From Toxorhynchites rutilus septentrionalis (lineage: Eukaryota; Arthropoda; Insecta; Diptera; Culicidae): 64,000 nt of DNA. Below are positions 46,392-58,375 of this stretch, piece after piece; position 1 is the stretch's first letter, and each line of letters opens with the position of its first letter. A program made the translations under genes and the position numbers. Under the pieces are notes generated by a model that made no database searches, was not told the DNA's origin, and saw nothing but the letters and a program-made list of their open reading frames with translations. The stretch covers positions 244,927,624-244,991,623 of the forward strand of contig NC_073745.1 of assembly GCF_029784135.1 (NCBI RefSeq), in the 5' to 3' direction.

Positions 46392-46623
46392 TGTTTCATA
46401 AAACATGATGTAAACGAAACATTTTCAGTGATGAAATCGAGAGTAACATAAACGAGACATGATAAAACCGCATAGTGAAAATATCGAGACGTTACTGTAT
46501 TTAGGGCACAAGGATGTTGATAATCCGGGTTTTCAATATTTCAGAAAGACTCCAGGAATTCGCAAGGCAGTTAAGATATTTGTTATCATTGTTCCAGAGT
46601 TAATGATATCTTGTATTACATTA

Positions 46624-47664
46624 GGATTGGGCGATCTTTATAAAAAGATCGATCTAGATTTCGAATAGATTTTCCAAACGGCGCAGGGATCGATCCACTG
46701 ATTAAATCGGTACCAAAGAATCGATCTTCGAAAAATTAAAAGCTTCTTTTCGATTTATTTGCTTATTGTATATGAGTGTGACCTTTTCTTCAAACAGGAA
46801 ATACAAATTTCATATTTCTATTCAAACATTAAAAGCATTTTGTTTTGTTCCTCCGCCTGAAGGCCACAAAAAAAATTCAAGTCCAAAAAAAAAAAAATTA
46901 GAATCGTTTCATAAAATAAATTGATTGAAAAAGCAATATTAGCACATTACGGACCGTTCACGAGTTTTCTCGTGTTTTGCGTTTCGTTGCGGATGGATCA
47001 TGAAATAACCCGTGTTTTCTACACTTGATGGTTAAATACTTGGTTTGCCAAGAATCTAACAAGACCTACCGATGGCTCGCCTTCGTCTCATCCACACCGA
47101 AGGAAACGATCTCATCCGTGGAATCCGAACAAATGAAGGGTTCAAATTTGCTCCAAAACGTGCGGTCCCGAATGTGTTTGAATTTCAACTGGTATCTGCC
47201 CAGAACTTAGCCGACAAAGATTCCATGAAAGCTAATCGTGCCATACGTCTGTCATTTAGTCGAAGCCGGTTCTTAATTTTGGCTCCAGTTATCAAAAAAA
47301 AAACCTTTCGCCTGGAAATGATGTCAACATTCAGTTCAGTGATCCTATGAGCCACTGATTACAGGATATCTTCTCAGTAACTGCCACTAGTTCTGTTTCT
47401 GATAGTGTTTGTACGGAAGTAAATCGTAGAAGAAGCGCTGATGTTGATATGCTTAAAAAATTGTTAGTGGTGTTTGTGTGGTGAGATTGAAATCGATGTA
47501 TACCGAAAAACAAATCTACAAAAAGTTTTCTCTAAGATTGTAAATGTCTAGAGAAAAAAAAACGATTTTCTCGATTTTCTCAAGTACAAAAGATCGATTC
47601 AAAAAATCAGAAATCGGAATGGAAAAGATCGATCTTCTAAGAATCGATCCGAGATCTCCAATCC
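46624..47664. mobile_element. TA-flanked GATCGAT-rich element (long copy)
   Basis: The same ends as 5478-5819 (GGATTGGGCGATC...CCAATCC), flanked by TA. At 1041 bp it is three times longer than that copy. The extra interior (about 46750-47500) includes a G+C-richer frame (47072-47350, MARLRLIHTEGNDLIRGIRT) that I do not recognise. It may be a remnant of the parent transposase or an unrelated insertion. Confidence 0.7.
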
Positions 47665-47714
47665 TATATTATATCTATTGGTGCACACCAATGTTTTTGT
47701 TTCTATTTAGAAAT

Positions 47715-48186
47715 AGCTGACAAAATTTGTTTTTTGTTATCAATAGCAATAAGAAAAAATCAATACCTTCAAACATTCACGTTTGGTTACTAAGCCCAAG
47801 TTCATGAGTCCAATCGCAGAACTGTTCATTGATTGATCTCCTAATCAACCCCGTTGAATTTATCTTTTACTAAAAAAATCCTAGTACTTCTACCAAAACT
47901 CATCATTATAATATCAGATTATTTTCAGACACAATTCTCGTTCAATATTTTTCAAACACTTGCAAGTAACATATTTCTCCGTTACATGGAATAAAAAATT
48001 AATACAGAAAATATGATAGAAAAAAACAGATCCCTCCCCTCATCGCCCCTTAGAGAGGAGGGAGAAGTGTCCATTCACCATAGAAACGTTTTGTGCCCCC
48101 TAAAGTCTTCAAATGCCAAATTTGGGTCCATTTGCTTGATTAGATTTCGAGTTATGAAGAAATTTGTTTTTCATTTGTATGGCGAT
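47715..48186 (-). mobile_element. Helitron-like fragment, CTAG end damaged (copy G)
   Basis: Begins AGCTGACAAAATTTGTTTT, with the CCCGGCAAACTTCGTCCCGCC part deleted, and duplicates TATCAATA. It then follows the family through the unique part and one internal unit. Confidence 0.65.
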
Positions 48187-48189
48187 ACC

Positions 48190-50600
48190 ATACAAAACAA
48201 TATCGATATTATATATAATAAAAAAAATCTAGGCTGTACGACGAGTGAGACAAAACTATCCACATTGCTTTCTACACAGTTCTTGACATGTATAGAAATA
48301 TGGAATCTACCGTGGTTTTTATGTAATTAATTTTCCTCTCGGCTTCCGTTCAGTTTAGTTTAAATCTAGAACCACCAAAGTTCCTTATTGTTTAATAAAT
48401 CATAATGATTTAAAATTCTTGGGACTTGTTGCTTATGTGACGCCTCATTATCGTACAAGATATACCTTATATCTCATATCATGTAAAGTGATCAAGGAAT
48501 GCTTCCAATGGGTACTCTAACCCTACTTTACATCGTATCATCGTATATTGCTATCTCTATTCGGTGGAGCATGATCGCCATATAATTTCACAAGCAAATG
48601 ATTGGCATCAGTCGTAGTTTTTTTCCTGTGAGAAAAGTAACTTAGTAAAATTGGACGCAAAATCTTCCGGCAATTTGAAAAAATATCCCATCGTGAAAAC
48701 TGTACGCATTGGGGACTAACATTGGTGAATTGCCACTAGTGCGCTCAGAGCCGCTTCGTATATAAAATACACTCGTAGTCCGTCGCAAACCCCCAAGTCG
48801 CTAGTAACCCGGAAGGATCAGCTCCGATAGAATGCAGGATTACCTTAGAATGACCTGTGTTTTGAATCCTTAAATAATATAGAAATTTGCACCTTTTAGA
48901 AATAAAAAAAAACTTGCTCTATATGATTGTTTGTTGGGTAGAAAATATTTTAATCTACTATTATTCTAGAAAAATACAAAAAAAGTCAATTGGAGCAAAC
49001 AAGGAAGAGGAAACATAAGTGACTATTTTTCATACTCCTCCACATTGATTTTATTGAACCGAATTGTACCACTTAATTGCTGCACCCGTTTTTAAACTTG
49101 TATATCTGGACCTGTGCAACGCGAAATGAGCTAGTGTCCTAGTTTGGCAAATGGAAAGGTAAGTAGCCGCCTTTTCTGATAGTTCACCCACGAACACCCA
49201 TTTGCATTCGACAAGAATATTTTTTCTCGAGAAAATGACACAACGAATGTACCATTTGAATTGGTACTAATGGCATATCAAATGAATATTGCCTCGAATA
49301 GTGCTCGAAAAACCACTCCATATGCTTCCGTATGACGAAATGGAATTTTTATTTAATATAAAAATCGAAGAAAGCATGTTCGTTGGCTGTGGAAAGAACC
49401 TGTCCATAAATTAAACATTGCATTACAAAGCTATCACCACCTATGATCATATTAACTTTTTTTTTCACTTTCTGTTTACACTCCATCGTCTCACCATACA
49501 AGTTACTGCTCGCTTGTCACCTACATTGGTGACAGCGCAATTGTTGATCATCAATGATTATTTCATATGAATAAGACAATGTTTTTTGTGCTCACATTTT
49601 CCTCAATTTTTTAATTCGATGCCTTTGTATTAGATATACTCGATTAAATAGATCAAATCGAATGCATAGAACGTTTTAATTTCCTTTTCTCGCACCTATA
49701 AACCTATTCGTTAACATTAACTGTTAATCAATACACGAGTGGGTCATGGATAGTATTGCTGAGCCCACTAAGAAGCCCAATCAAGGTTAATCGCGTTACA
49801 TATTTCAATGTGCAGCCTGAAAGAAATGTTGTAGTGAGGAAGCGAAAACATTAGTTCTAACAACTATTGGAAGTTCTGCCTGTCATGCACAGCTGGATGT
49901 TGCAAGATGAATATCAACCGCATAGTGGAGACCGTGATTGCATGCGGAAAACTGAGTGCACGCAAAGTTTGACTGCTGCAGTTGTTTTGAACGCCGCTGA
50001 GCTTCACATGCTAACCAGTTGCGAATTGGAGTTAATTGGATCTCCACGTATTAATACGATCATTCAGAATGGCCACATCACTAAAAAAAATGTGTAGTTA
50101 CTAAATAATTTGAATAATTATTCATTAATTACCTATTGGACTCAAATGAGTTTATGAAACAAACATTCAGTGTTCACCGTGTCCAGCATCTACAAGACTT
50201 CCCTAAATATATTCCATAGTAACGCATGTTTCAGTTTCGACTCAAATTGTGAGTCAGTACTACAAGTAGCATTTATCGTACTGTTGAGACTTAAATGTGC
50301 ATTTTTTGTCCAGTTGTTTGAATTTCACATTACAGTTTTAGAACTCTCACGAGCAGCACTTCACCATCGTCTTGCAGCTTCTGCGAGGGAAATTTCTTCG
50401 TTATTGGCCCAACTGAAATATTCCCCCCTGATCATTTCAATAATTTCAAAAATTATCATTCAAAGAAATGCTGTTTATCAGAAAATTGAAAAATAATTAA
50501 ATTGACCCAATTTTAATAACGTGATTGTTGACATGTGGAGAACCATGTACAGCACATTTCTCTTCAAAAATATATAAGTTAATAATTTCCGTGATGCTAT
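48190..50600. other. Gene-less stretch with one orphan TATA box
   Basis: At 48758-48767 TATATAAAAT, then a GTAGTCCG initiator-like site and an ATG at 48831, form a promoter-like arrangement. The frame stops after 14 codons and no downstream exon is found, so this may be a gene relic. Nothing else is recognised; the frames at 49867-50496 lack motifs. Confidence 0.4.
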
Positions 50601-50644
50601 CTACAATGGCTTTTTATTTATTTTCATTCCAAACCGTTCACACC

Positions 50645-51029
50645 TTAATGCTTCTGTTTGATGTTGGAATAGCTCTCTCCGTGTGGGTGCTTGCCGTGTC
50701 CTTCACGCTGAACATGAGCCTGGAATCCAGCCTTATGGTCCGAGGTGTAGTCAACAACACGATGAGTTCCATCGGCTTCATCCAGAGTGTACTGTCCCTT
50801 CACGGCATGTCCATCGCGAGATTCCCACTGGCTCTTGTGATCCTTGGTGTGTCCATCCTTGACACCATATTCAAACTTGTATTTGGGATCGGTGTGGTGA
50901 TCATCGATGGCAGCGACGATGACGGCCAAGCAGGCAACCAAAGCAATCAGCTGGAACCATATGTAGAGTTTATTTAAGTACAATTTATTTCCTCACTTGG
51001 AAGAAGATAAGTTTGCAAACCTTGAACAT
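50645..51029 (-). CDS. RR-2 cuticular protein (KHPHGESY group, 1 of 3)
   Basis: Minus strand: exon 1 is 51021-51029 (M-F-K), the 70-bp intron 50951-51020, and exon 2 is 50645-50950; about 104 residues. The signal peptide (LIALVACLAVIVAA) is followed almost at once by the RR-2 domain: [40 protein letters not shown], then HRVVDYTSDHKAGFQAHVQR. The tail is KHPHGESYSNIKQKH. It differs from the identical pair at 55-56 kb at Ile for Val after the signal and at Ser and Lys in the tail. The minus-strand AATAAA is at 50613-50618. A secreted chitin-binding structural protein. Confidence 0.96.
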
Positions 51030-51074
51030 TTTGAATTTTTCGTGCAATTTGTTCTACTGAACTGTTGAACCTGA

Positions 51075-51111
51075 ACTGATGCTGATGCCTGCGGGCAGCA
51101 GAATATTTATA
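51075..51111 (-). promoter_or_regulatory. Core promoter of the RR-2 gene at 50645-51029
   Basis: TATAAATA on the minus strand at 51104-51111 and TCAGT at about 51075-51079, near 30 bp spacing. Confidence 0.8.
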
Positions 51112-51119
51112 CGAAAAAC

Positions 51120-51610
51120 GCACATGTGCAGCCATCTCTATTTTTGGTTACCGTAAACGTCAGCCGAATCAACGTGCGCACTTTTTTTTGTTCATGAACT
51201 TAGCATAAACAGCTGTAACTGCCGATCGAAAGGTCCAAAAACGAACATGAAGGGAAGAAATGTGTAATTTTCATTGCCCGGTTTAGTTGACCTTAAGACG
51301 ATTTGAGTGCGAGACTATTTTCGGAAACTTTTGATTTGTTTTTGTGAATGTGTTTCTATCTTTATGAAGCAAACTATATTGGCTAATTGAATGAATTGTG
51401 ACTGACAATATTTTCTACCTTCCAGGCTAGTAACGAACCAAAACACGTGCAAGCAAAACCGCTGTCAAAAATTTGCAGAACATTCAAAATGTCCGAATTT
51501 ATCAGCATAAGTGAGATATATGGGTATCAACATAACACCATAAAAAATCGAAAATTGAATCTACGCAACCCACGGAAATACAACATTTTCGATGCTCTTC
51601 GAAAATTTAA
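51120..51610. other. Upstream region of the RR-2 gene and spacer
   Basis: No gene. A basic 69-codon frame at 51447-51656 runs into the MITE and is not supported. Confidence 0.4.
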
Positions 51611-51618
51611 ATGTTGTA

Positions 51619-52268
51619 CCGTTCTGAATCATATTTTGGACGCACAAGGCATATGATGTAGAAAACAGATCTAAACTTTATGCACAGGTATTATTTGGTT
51701 GATATTTTTAATAAATTAGTTCAATATACTTTTAAGCTTATACTTTGGTATCTATTTGATTGAAAACATAAAAAAATCATCGAATAAAATGCTTTTCAAA
51801 TCAAGCGAATAAGAATCAAACTTCGGACACTAAATCAAATTTCGGACAGATTGAATTCAAATTTCGAACACTTTATTTTGTAATTTTTTGGACCAAAATT
51901 ACATTACACATGATTATATTTTATAGTCAATAGCGAAACACTTTCCAAGCAATCACAGTAAATTGTTAACGATGATGAGAACTGATGAAAGACGAGAGTA
52001 ATTTAAATATTGATGAAGGGGTAAATTCTATGTACTCACGCTAAGCAAACGTCAAACACAAACGATAATGAGTAATGTTGTCAGTTTTTTGCCGATTATT
52101 TTATAATACAAATGTAATTCTCATATGAAATGATAGTGAAACCAAGAGATTACTCTAAGGAAATTGTGATATTAATTTTATAGTTGTATCATTAGTACAT
52201 TAAGAATTTCAAGATATTAAAACAAAGTGTCCGAAATATGATGTTGTCCGAAATATGATTCAGAACGG
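51619..52268. mobile_element. TA-flanked MITE with CCGTTCTGAATC ends (copy 2)
   Basis: CCGTTCTGAATCATATTT at the left and GAAATATGATTCAGAACGG at the right, flanked by TA (51617-51618, 52269-52270). It aligns with 18517-19113 and has an extra TTCGGACA-type internal repeat (51830-51870). A/T-rich, non-coding. Confidence 0.85.
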
Positions 52269-52269
52269 T

Positions 52270-53340
52270 ATTCAGTAGCCTGTTGTTTAATTAAATGTGA
52301 AAAGTTCCTCCCACTTGAATCAATCAAGCTTAATTACGGGCTTAAAAAATCATGGTGGGATAGTTATGCATAGAATATCAACATGGGACAATCGAACTTG
52401 ATGTTGTTTTTCCAAATACTGGGACCAAACAATAAGTTTTTTTTTTGTGTTTTCTGTAAAATTATGCATGAAAACATCGTTTTATAAAGAAGTGAGCGAT
52501 CTGTAACACCTTTACGGAATATAAATGTCATTTCATTAGGTATTCCATAATAAGGTGTGCACGTGTTCTGTTAAACTTTTTTTATAGGTTTGAGAACTAT
52601 TTTGCTCTTCCAAACCAGGAATGAGTGCATTAGCTCTGCTCAAAGCGTAACATAAAAACAACATACATGGTGGGACGGTAATGCTTAGAATATCAACATA
52701 GGACAATTGAGCTTAATGTTCTTTTTGAAAAGCTTGGAACAAACTATTTTTTTTTGTTTCTACAGAAGATAAGGCATAAAACATCGGTCTATGAAGAAAA
52801 GTGAAAATTGTCAAAAAGTGACATGGGACAACTATTCGTAGAACGGCAGTGTACACACCTACCATTTTTTACGTTGCGACGCGGGAGTCGCGTTGTTGTC
52901 AAAACAACAAACAACAAAATAAGCAAAAGTCAGCAATCAGGAAACAGTCCATTTGAAATTTTTAGTGAAATGTTTTAGTGAGAAAATTACAGGGCCTCAT
53001 TCATTTTAGATCATTGTTCAGTATGTTCTGTGAGAAGGTACACCCAAAATTATTTTTAGCACATGTTTTGACATCCCGATTTTCTTGTATTTAATGAGCT
53101 TAAAAATAACAGAAAATGTGCTTCTATACTAGTATAGAATGGTGTATATATGCTATTGCAATAGAAGAGCAATATGAAGAGACATATTGCAAATAAGCAC
53201 GCATTAAAGCTTTTCGCATACATTGCCACATACACGGCCCAGACCGAAAATAATATATATTCACGTTTTGTTCTCCTTTTTACTCTTAGACAACTCTTTT
53301 CAACTTAATTTTATAATGAGGTGTAATATTGTCACACATT
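52270..53340. other. Intergenic, no gene recognised
   Basis: A/T-rich. Two similar blocks (CATGGTGGGA(T/C)(A/G)GTTATGC / GTAATGCTTAGAATATCAACAT) near 52350-52450 and 52670-52780 suggest a decayed duplication. No coding signal. Confidence 0.4.
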
Positions 53341-53349
53341 TATGCAACA

Positions 53350-53520
53350 GCACCAGTAGCTATGTGGATAGCGTGGTCGTGTAAAACAGCTTTGCATTCC
53401 AGCCGTCTTTGGTTCGATCCCCGTTGACTTCGTTTGGACATTTTGTTTTGGATACAATACCAAGCTGACGTGCAGGCTGAGAGAAAGAGATGTCTGCTTC
53501 CATACATACAAACATTTTAT
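53350..53520 (+). mobile_element. Possible tRNA-derived SINE
   Basis: TAGCTATGTGG (53357-53367) and GGTTCGATCCC (53411-53421) match A and B boxes at tRNA-like spacing. There is no acceptor-stem pairing and unrelated sequence continues after the B box, so a SINE head is more likely than a tRNA gene. No target duplication was found. Confidence 0.45.
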
Positions 53521-53559
53521 AGCTTTTGAAAAAGGTGCTTTTATTTGTTCAGTTCTGGG

Positions 53560-53690
53560 CGAGTTGCTGGGCGAGTTGGACGGTGAGGCACTGAGGAGTA
53601 ATACGTGGAAAAAGTAAAGTTTTCCAAGCGTCTTTTTGAAGGTTAGAAACGAATTAACTAGAGAAGTTTAAAGTCTCACGTGTCTTAGTT
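53560..53690 (+). repeat. Third copy of the 18.1 kb SINE-like repeat
   Basis: GAGTTGGACGGTGAGG...GTAAAGTTTTCCAAG...CGAATTAACTAGAG follows the 18060-18215 block. Confidence 0.5.
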
Positions 53691-53699
53691 TCGGATTGA

Positions 53700-55140
53700 G
53701 CTGGGGACGCGACCAAATTACTGACTCGCTGATGTCTCTAGCATTGCAATAATTGCATCAAACTTACGCCATTCCATTAAAGTTCTGAGCTACACAATTG
53801 TGTGGGGAATCATTAAACTAGGCTATCATAGGCTCACAAAGAAAATAAATGTTCTGGAATTTTGTCTGTGATTTGGTTTCGCTCACCAGTAGCAAAACTT
53901 TTTCCACTAAGGATGATAACTGCAGTTATCTCGAGCATGTATTGTTCTGAGGGGACAAGAATGAATCATCAAACAATAATCGTCAAATGATTCTACATGA
54001 AAAAAATAATTTCAGGGCGACCAAACTGGTAGAATGGTTATTTCTAAAGTTTCTAAAGTTTCGTAGCATTGTACCAAAACGTGCAACATCGAGTCTCTCT
54101 CGTGGTGCGCTTGCATATCATAAGGCGCTAAGACGCACAGCAAAGTAGTGAAATTACTCGATGCGTGACCTATCGAATCATTTGCATTTGGTCCGGTCTT
54201 TTGAAAATTAAATCGTATACGAAGGGGTTAATAGTATTTTGGGTCTTTTTCAGGCTTCGGTTGACGATGGTGTAATATTTCTCGATTGGGCAGCGAGTTC
54301 GATTGAGTTTTCAGTTCGATGCACGGTTGTAGATTATACTCCCAGCTTGTTTTCAACATCATGGACGGAGAGGTTACAGCTTCCTCGAAGACGCTGGCCA
54401 CTTTTTTTTGTCGTCGCTGCAGCGTTCGAATTACGATGAACGATAAACATTGGTATACAAACATTTTTCGTTGCGACTATTTTTTTTTCATAATTGCGCA
54501 TTTAAAATGATTGATTTTATGAAAAATTCTAAACTCGGAATCCAACTGTCTAGCTAAAATATTAAAATTCAATAATTCAATAATAATTCAATTTTGCCAA
54601 ATCGTAACCCTTTAAGAAAAGTCTTATAACATATTGAATTTACTAACAATTCTTCTTGAAAAATTGTGCGTGTTTTCCTAAGACTAACCGTTCTCGGGAT
54701 ATGATATAATCTCGGGATTTTACATAAAGAAAATCATGCTTGTGAAATTTCTATACAATCTCAAAATCTCAGTCGGTGGGTTCAGCACTACTAGGCATTT
54801 TTACGTTGTTATGAACATATTTTTCGTCATATGAATTTGGCTATATTTCGGGGGCGGTATGTCTTAGGATAAAACGTAATGTGGAAATGGTTGAATTTAC
54901 AGCCGATTTATTTGGCCTGGGATTGCTCTATAACCACATTATTTTCATTTTCATCGCAAGAAAACTATTCCTATCCCCCTGGTAAATTCGAATCATTGTA
55001 TATTTTTTCCCACTACCGCATATCAATATAGCGTTCATGAAGCGAGCTCCATTCAAACCCATCTGTGTACCCGAGTCACATAACCCACGAAGTGCGCTTA
55101 TTTTGTGATTCAATGATTTTCAAAATATTTTTATACATTC
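53700..55140. other. Intergenic, no gene recognised
   Basis: The frames at 54228-54510 on both strands and 54928-55113 have no motifs. Confidence 0.4.
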
Positions 55141-55177
55141 AAAACTGCTTTATTTCCAAAAATCTTCGGAGCCCCAT

Positions 55178-55548
55178 TCAGTGCTTCTGATCAATGTTGG
55201 CATAGCTTTCTCCGTGTGGGTGCTTGCCGTGTCCTTCGCGCTGAACATGAGCCTGGAATCCAGCCTTATGGTCCGAGGTATAATCAACAACACGATGGGT
55301 TCCATCGGCTTCGTCCAGAGTGTACTGTCCCTTCACGGCATGCCCATCGCGAGATTCCCACTGGCTCTTGTGGTCCTTGGTATGTCCATCCTTAACACCG
55401 TACTCGAATTTATACTTAGGATCGGTGTGATGATCGTCAACGGCAGCAACGATGACGGCCAAACAGGCAACGAGAACGAAGACCTATAATACTATATTTG
55501 ATAAATGTGTAATGAGAAAAAGATTTCAATACGAACTTTGAACATCAT
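55178..55548 (-). CDS. RR-2 cuticular protein (KHPHGESY group, 2 of 3)
   Basis: Minus strand: exon 1 is 55537-55548 (M-M-F-K; the second ATG at 55543-55545 gives the usual M-F-K), the 53-bp intron 55484-55536, and exon 2 is 55178-55483; about 104 residues. The signal peptide (VFVLVACLAVIVAA) is followed by a mature protein identical, residue for residue, to that of the head-to-head neighbour at 55982-56348. The nucleotide sequences differ at about 20 third positions. The RR-2 domain and tail end in ESYANIDQKH. The minus-strand AATAAA is at 55149-55154. A secreted chitin-binding structural protein. Confidence 0.96.
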
Positions 55549-55591
55549 GATTTTTGAAAAAATGTCTTTTCTGTTTGATCGCAGAAGTTAA

Positions 55592-55628
55592 ACTGATAAT
55601 GTCGGAGAATTACCGCGAAATATTTATA
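55592..55628 (-). promoter_or_regulatory. Core promoter of the minus-strand gene of the divergent pair
   Basis: TATAAATA on the minus strand (55621-55628) and TCAGT (55592-55596), about 32 bp apart. Confidence 0.82.
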
Positions 55629-55905
55629 TTCATGCTCCATATGCAGTGACCTTTCATTTGTTTTTAGACTTGCCGTACGCGATGGTCAAATGTGAGCGTT
55701 CGTTTTTCGCCTATATGCACGAAACAATTTTGCATTTCTTACCCACTTCCAAGTGATTGATATTTGAATAACGAAAACCATTCATAGGTACCGTGTTGCT
55801 AATTATGAACTAAGCGTGTGATATGCAGTAAATTCGATTCCTCCCACCGGGAGGAAGCACAAATCAAAACGAAGATGTTGAATCTCGTTTTGCATTTTCG
55901 AAGTG
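55629..55905. promoter_or_regulatory. Shared divergent regulatory region
   Basis: Only about 280 bp separate the TATA boxes of two genes with identical mature products. Binding sites cannot be named from sequence alone. Confidence 0.5.
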
Positions 55906-55945
55906 TATAAATATTCTGTTGCACCTCGGATCATCACCAGTTCAG
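55906..55945 (+). promoter_or_regulatory. Core promoter of the plus-strand gene of the divergent pair
   Basis: TATAAATA at 55906-55913 and TTCAGCTC near 55941. Confidence 0.8.
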
Positions 55946-55981
55946 CTCTTGCCAGCCAACAGTACCAATCAATTTATCAAA

Positions 55982-56348
55982 ATGCTTAAGGTTTGCATGA
56001 TCTTAGTTTTCGAAGAATAAATTTACATTTTCTTATCAACAGCTAATTGCTCTGATTGCTTGCTTGGCCGTCATCGTTGCCGCCGTTGACGATCATCACA
56101 CCGATCCCAAGTACAAATTCGAATATGGTGTTAAGGATGGACACACCAAGGATCACAAGAGCCAGTGGGAATCTCGCGATGGGCATGCTGTGAAGGGACA
56201 GTACACTCTGGATGAAGCCGATGGAACCCATCGTGTCGTTGACTACACCTCGGACCATAAGGCCGGATTCCAGGCTCATGTCCAGCGTGAAGGACACGGA
56301 AAGCACCCACACGGAGAGAGCTATGCTAACATTGACCAGAAGCATTGA
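55982..56348 (+). CDS. RR-2 cuticular protein (KHPHGESY group, 3 of 3)
   Basis: Exon 1 is 55982-55990 (M-L-K), the 52-bp intron 55991-56042 ends TATCAACAG, and exon 2 is 56043-56348; 104 residues. The signal peptide (LIALIACLAVIVAA) is closer to the 50645 gene than to its head-to-head partner. The mature chain is identical to the partner: a short DDHHTDPK linker, RR-2 domain [20 protein letters not shown] through VDYTSDHKAGFQAHV, and a KHPHGESYANIDQKH tail. AATAAA is at 56378-56383. A secreted chitin-binding structural protein. Confidence 0.97.
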
Positions 56349-56389
56349 GAAGATTGTTAAACATTGTTTGCATTGTAAATAAAAAATAG

Positions 56390-57940
56390 CGCAAGTTATT
56401 TACTGTTTCAATCATTATAAGAAAATTAAGACAAAATATCGAATGACAAACAAGAAATATGCTACACAAGCGGAAGAGAGACAAATTTGTATGATCGGTT
56501 ATTTCGGATCGGATCGGATATTATTTTCGAAGAACTTGAAACAATTTCGATGACTATTAATTCGTTTTCATCCATAGTAATAATGGACTTATCGCAATAT
56601 TCTAGTCTAGAAATATTTCCCCTCATATTTCTGTAGTTTAGGCATTCAAGAATCTACCCTAGAAAAGACTTATCGTAAATCCTATTATTTACCGAGTTAG
56701 AGCCATTTTAGTGATGCGGAATCTAACCTGTTACGACCATAACAATGAAATTCAAACGAGAAACTATTTTTTTTTTCAAACTAGCGTACACGATATCTCA
56801 AGTTCTACTTAACCGATTTATGTCGCATTTATATGAATACAATCTGTATGCATGTTTCTATCGCATAAACCTTTTTTTTCTATTTGAAAAAACGGCCGCC
56901 ATTTTGTCAAAGAACATGTTTTTGACTGTTTCGAGGTCAATGCGATAGCGACATCTTTACTAATTCAGAATTTGTTCGATTTCGGCTGGATCGTGTATCG
57001 TGTACGCCATGGCACAACTTCTTTTAACCCCCTCACTTCATTTGCTTGTAACTATTCTAATTATGTATCAACCGCTCAGTTGTTTGACATAAGGCTATGT
57101 CTTTGATTTCTATATATAGGGGGTAACTCTACGAAAAATGTAACGATTCATTAAGAGTTTTCAAACGCATATTACTCAAAATCGTTATTGCGACATATGT
57201 TGTGTAGTATACCATTAGACAGGAAATTTAACCAGCTATTTTTTGGCTCGAAACGCGACCAGAAAATATAGTAGAACAACGTTCAACAATTTGACGATTA
57301 AAATGGGTATGTTTTTCAATTGCAATAATCACTCGATTTCCTCCATGCCGCAACAAGCAATCTTTTTGTCTACATTCGGGCATTAGTTCACAATGTTAAT
57401 CAATGAGTATTATGAATTATTTTCCATTTGCCGGTAATAGGCATTTGTCAGTTGTTGCATTGTGTGTTCTCCAATCAATTCATGCTCAATTTACGTTTTA
57501 ATCGTGTAGGTCTTGCTACTAACAATGTATGCAATGTTGGTCCAGGATATCATGATATCGGGAATGTTGTTTGGTAATATACGAATACAAATAAAGAATT
57601 TGACTGGCTGCTGATTTAGAGGCTCGAAAGGGTATACTCACGCATATCAGATTGTGACAGCTTGAGTAGTCGCGATCTTAATATATGTATATCTTCCTTA
57701 AAGGCCACTTCACTTCCTCGAATGCACATATCCATTTTCCTTTCCCTTTTTTATACATAAGCAGAACTTAGCACCCAATGAGATCAGTTCACTAAAGCAG
57801 CTACAAGAACATCCCAAGAGAGCACTAATGGCTATATGATACTTAATACACATCACCTGGATATAAAGTTATTGCAACCGCCCATAAACATTTTTTTCCG
57901 GACAACGTGGCAACGAAGGGGAAATGCTATTTTTATCTAT
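56390..57940. other. Intergenic with a repeat-edge motif
   Basis: No gene. At 57087-57130 TTGACATAAGGCTATGTC and then TATATAGGGGGT resembles the left edge of the histone-bearing block at 20319-20360 (TTGACGTAGGACTACGTC, then ATATAGGGGGT), so a related element starts near here. Confidence 0.45.
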
Positions 57941-58375
57941 AACTAGCTGACCCGGCAAACTTCATCCCGCCCAAAATTTATTTTTCGTTATAACATTCAC
58001 GTTTTTTCCTAAGCGCACGTTCATAGGTCCAATCGCAGAACTGTTCATTGATTGATTTTCTAATCTACCCTTTCAAATTCCTTTTACTATAAAATTCCTT
58101 TTACTATAAAATTCCTAGTACTTCAACCAAAACTCGTCGTTATAATATCAGATTATTTTCAGACACAATTCTCGTTCAATATTTTTCAACCACTTGCAAA
58201 TAACATGTTTCTCCGTAGCATGGAATAAATGTTTGATACAGAAAATATGATAGAACAAGAACAACCCTAAATTGGACAATTCCTTTCTCGAGTTTTGCTC
58301 TTATCAACACATTCGGTGATCCATTTTTATTTATATAGATAGAAGAAGATATAGGAATGCGTTTTATCACATTAA

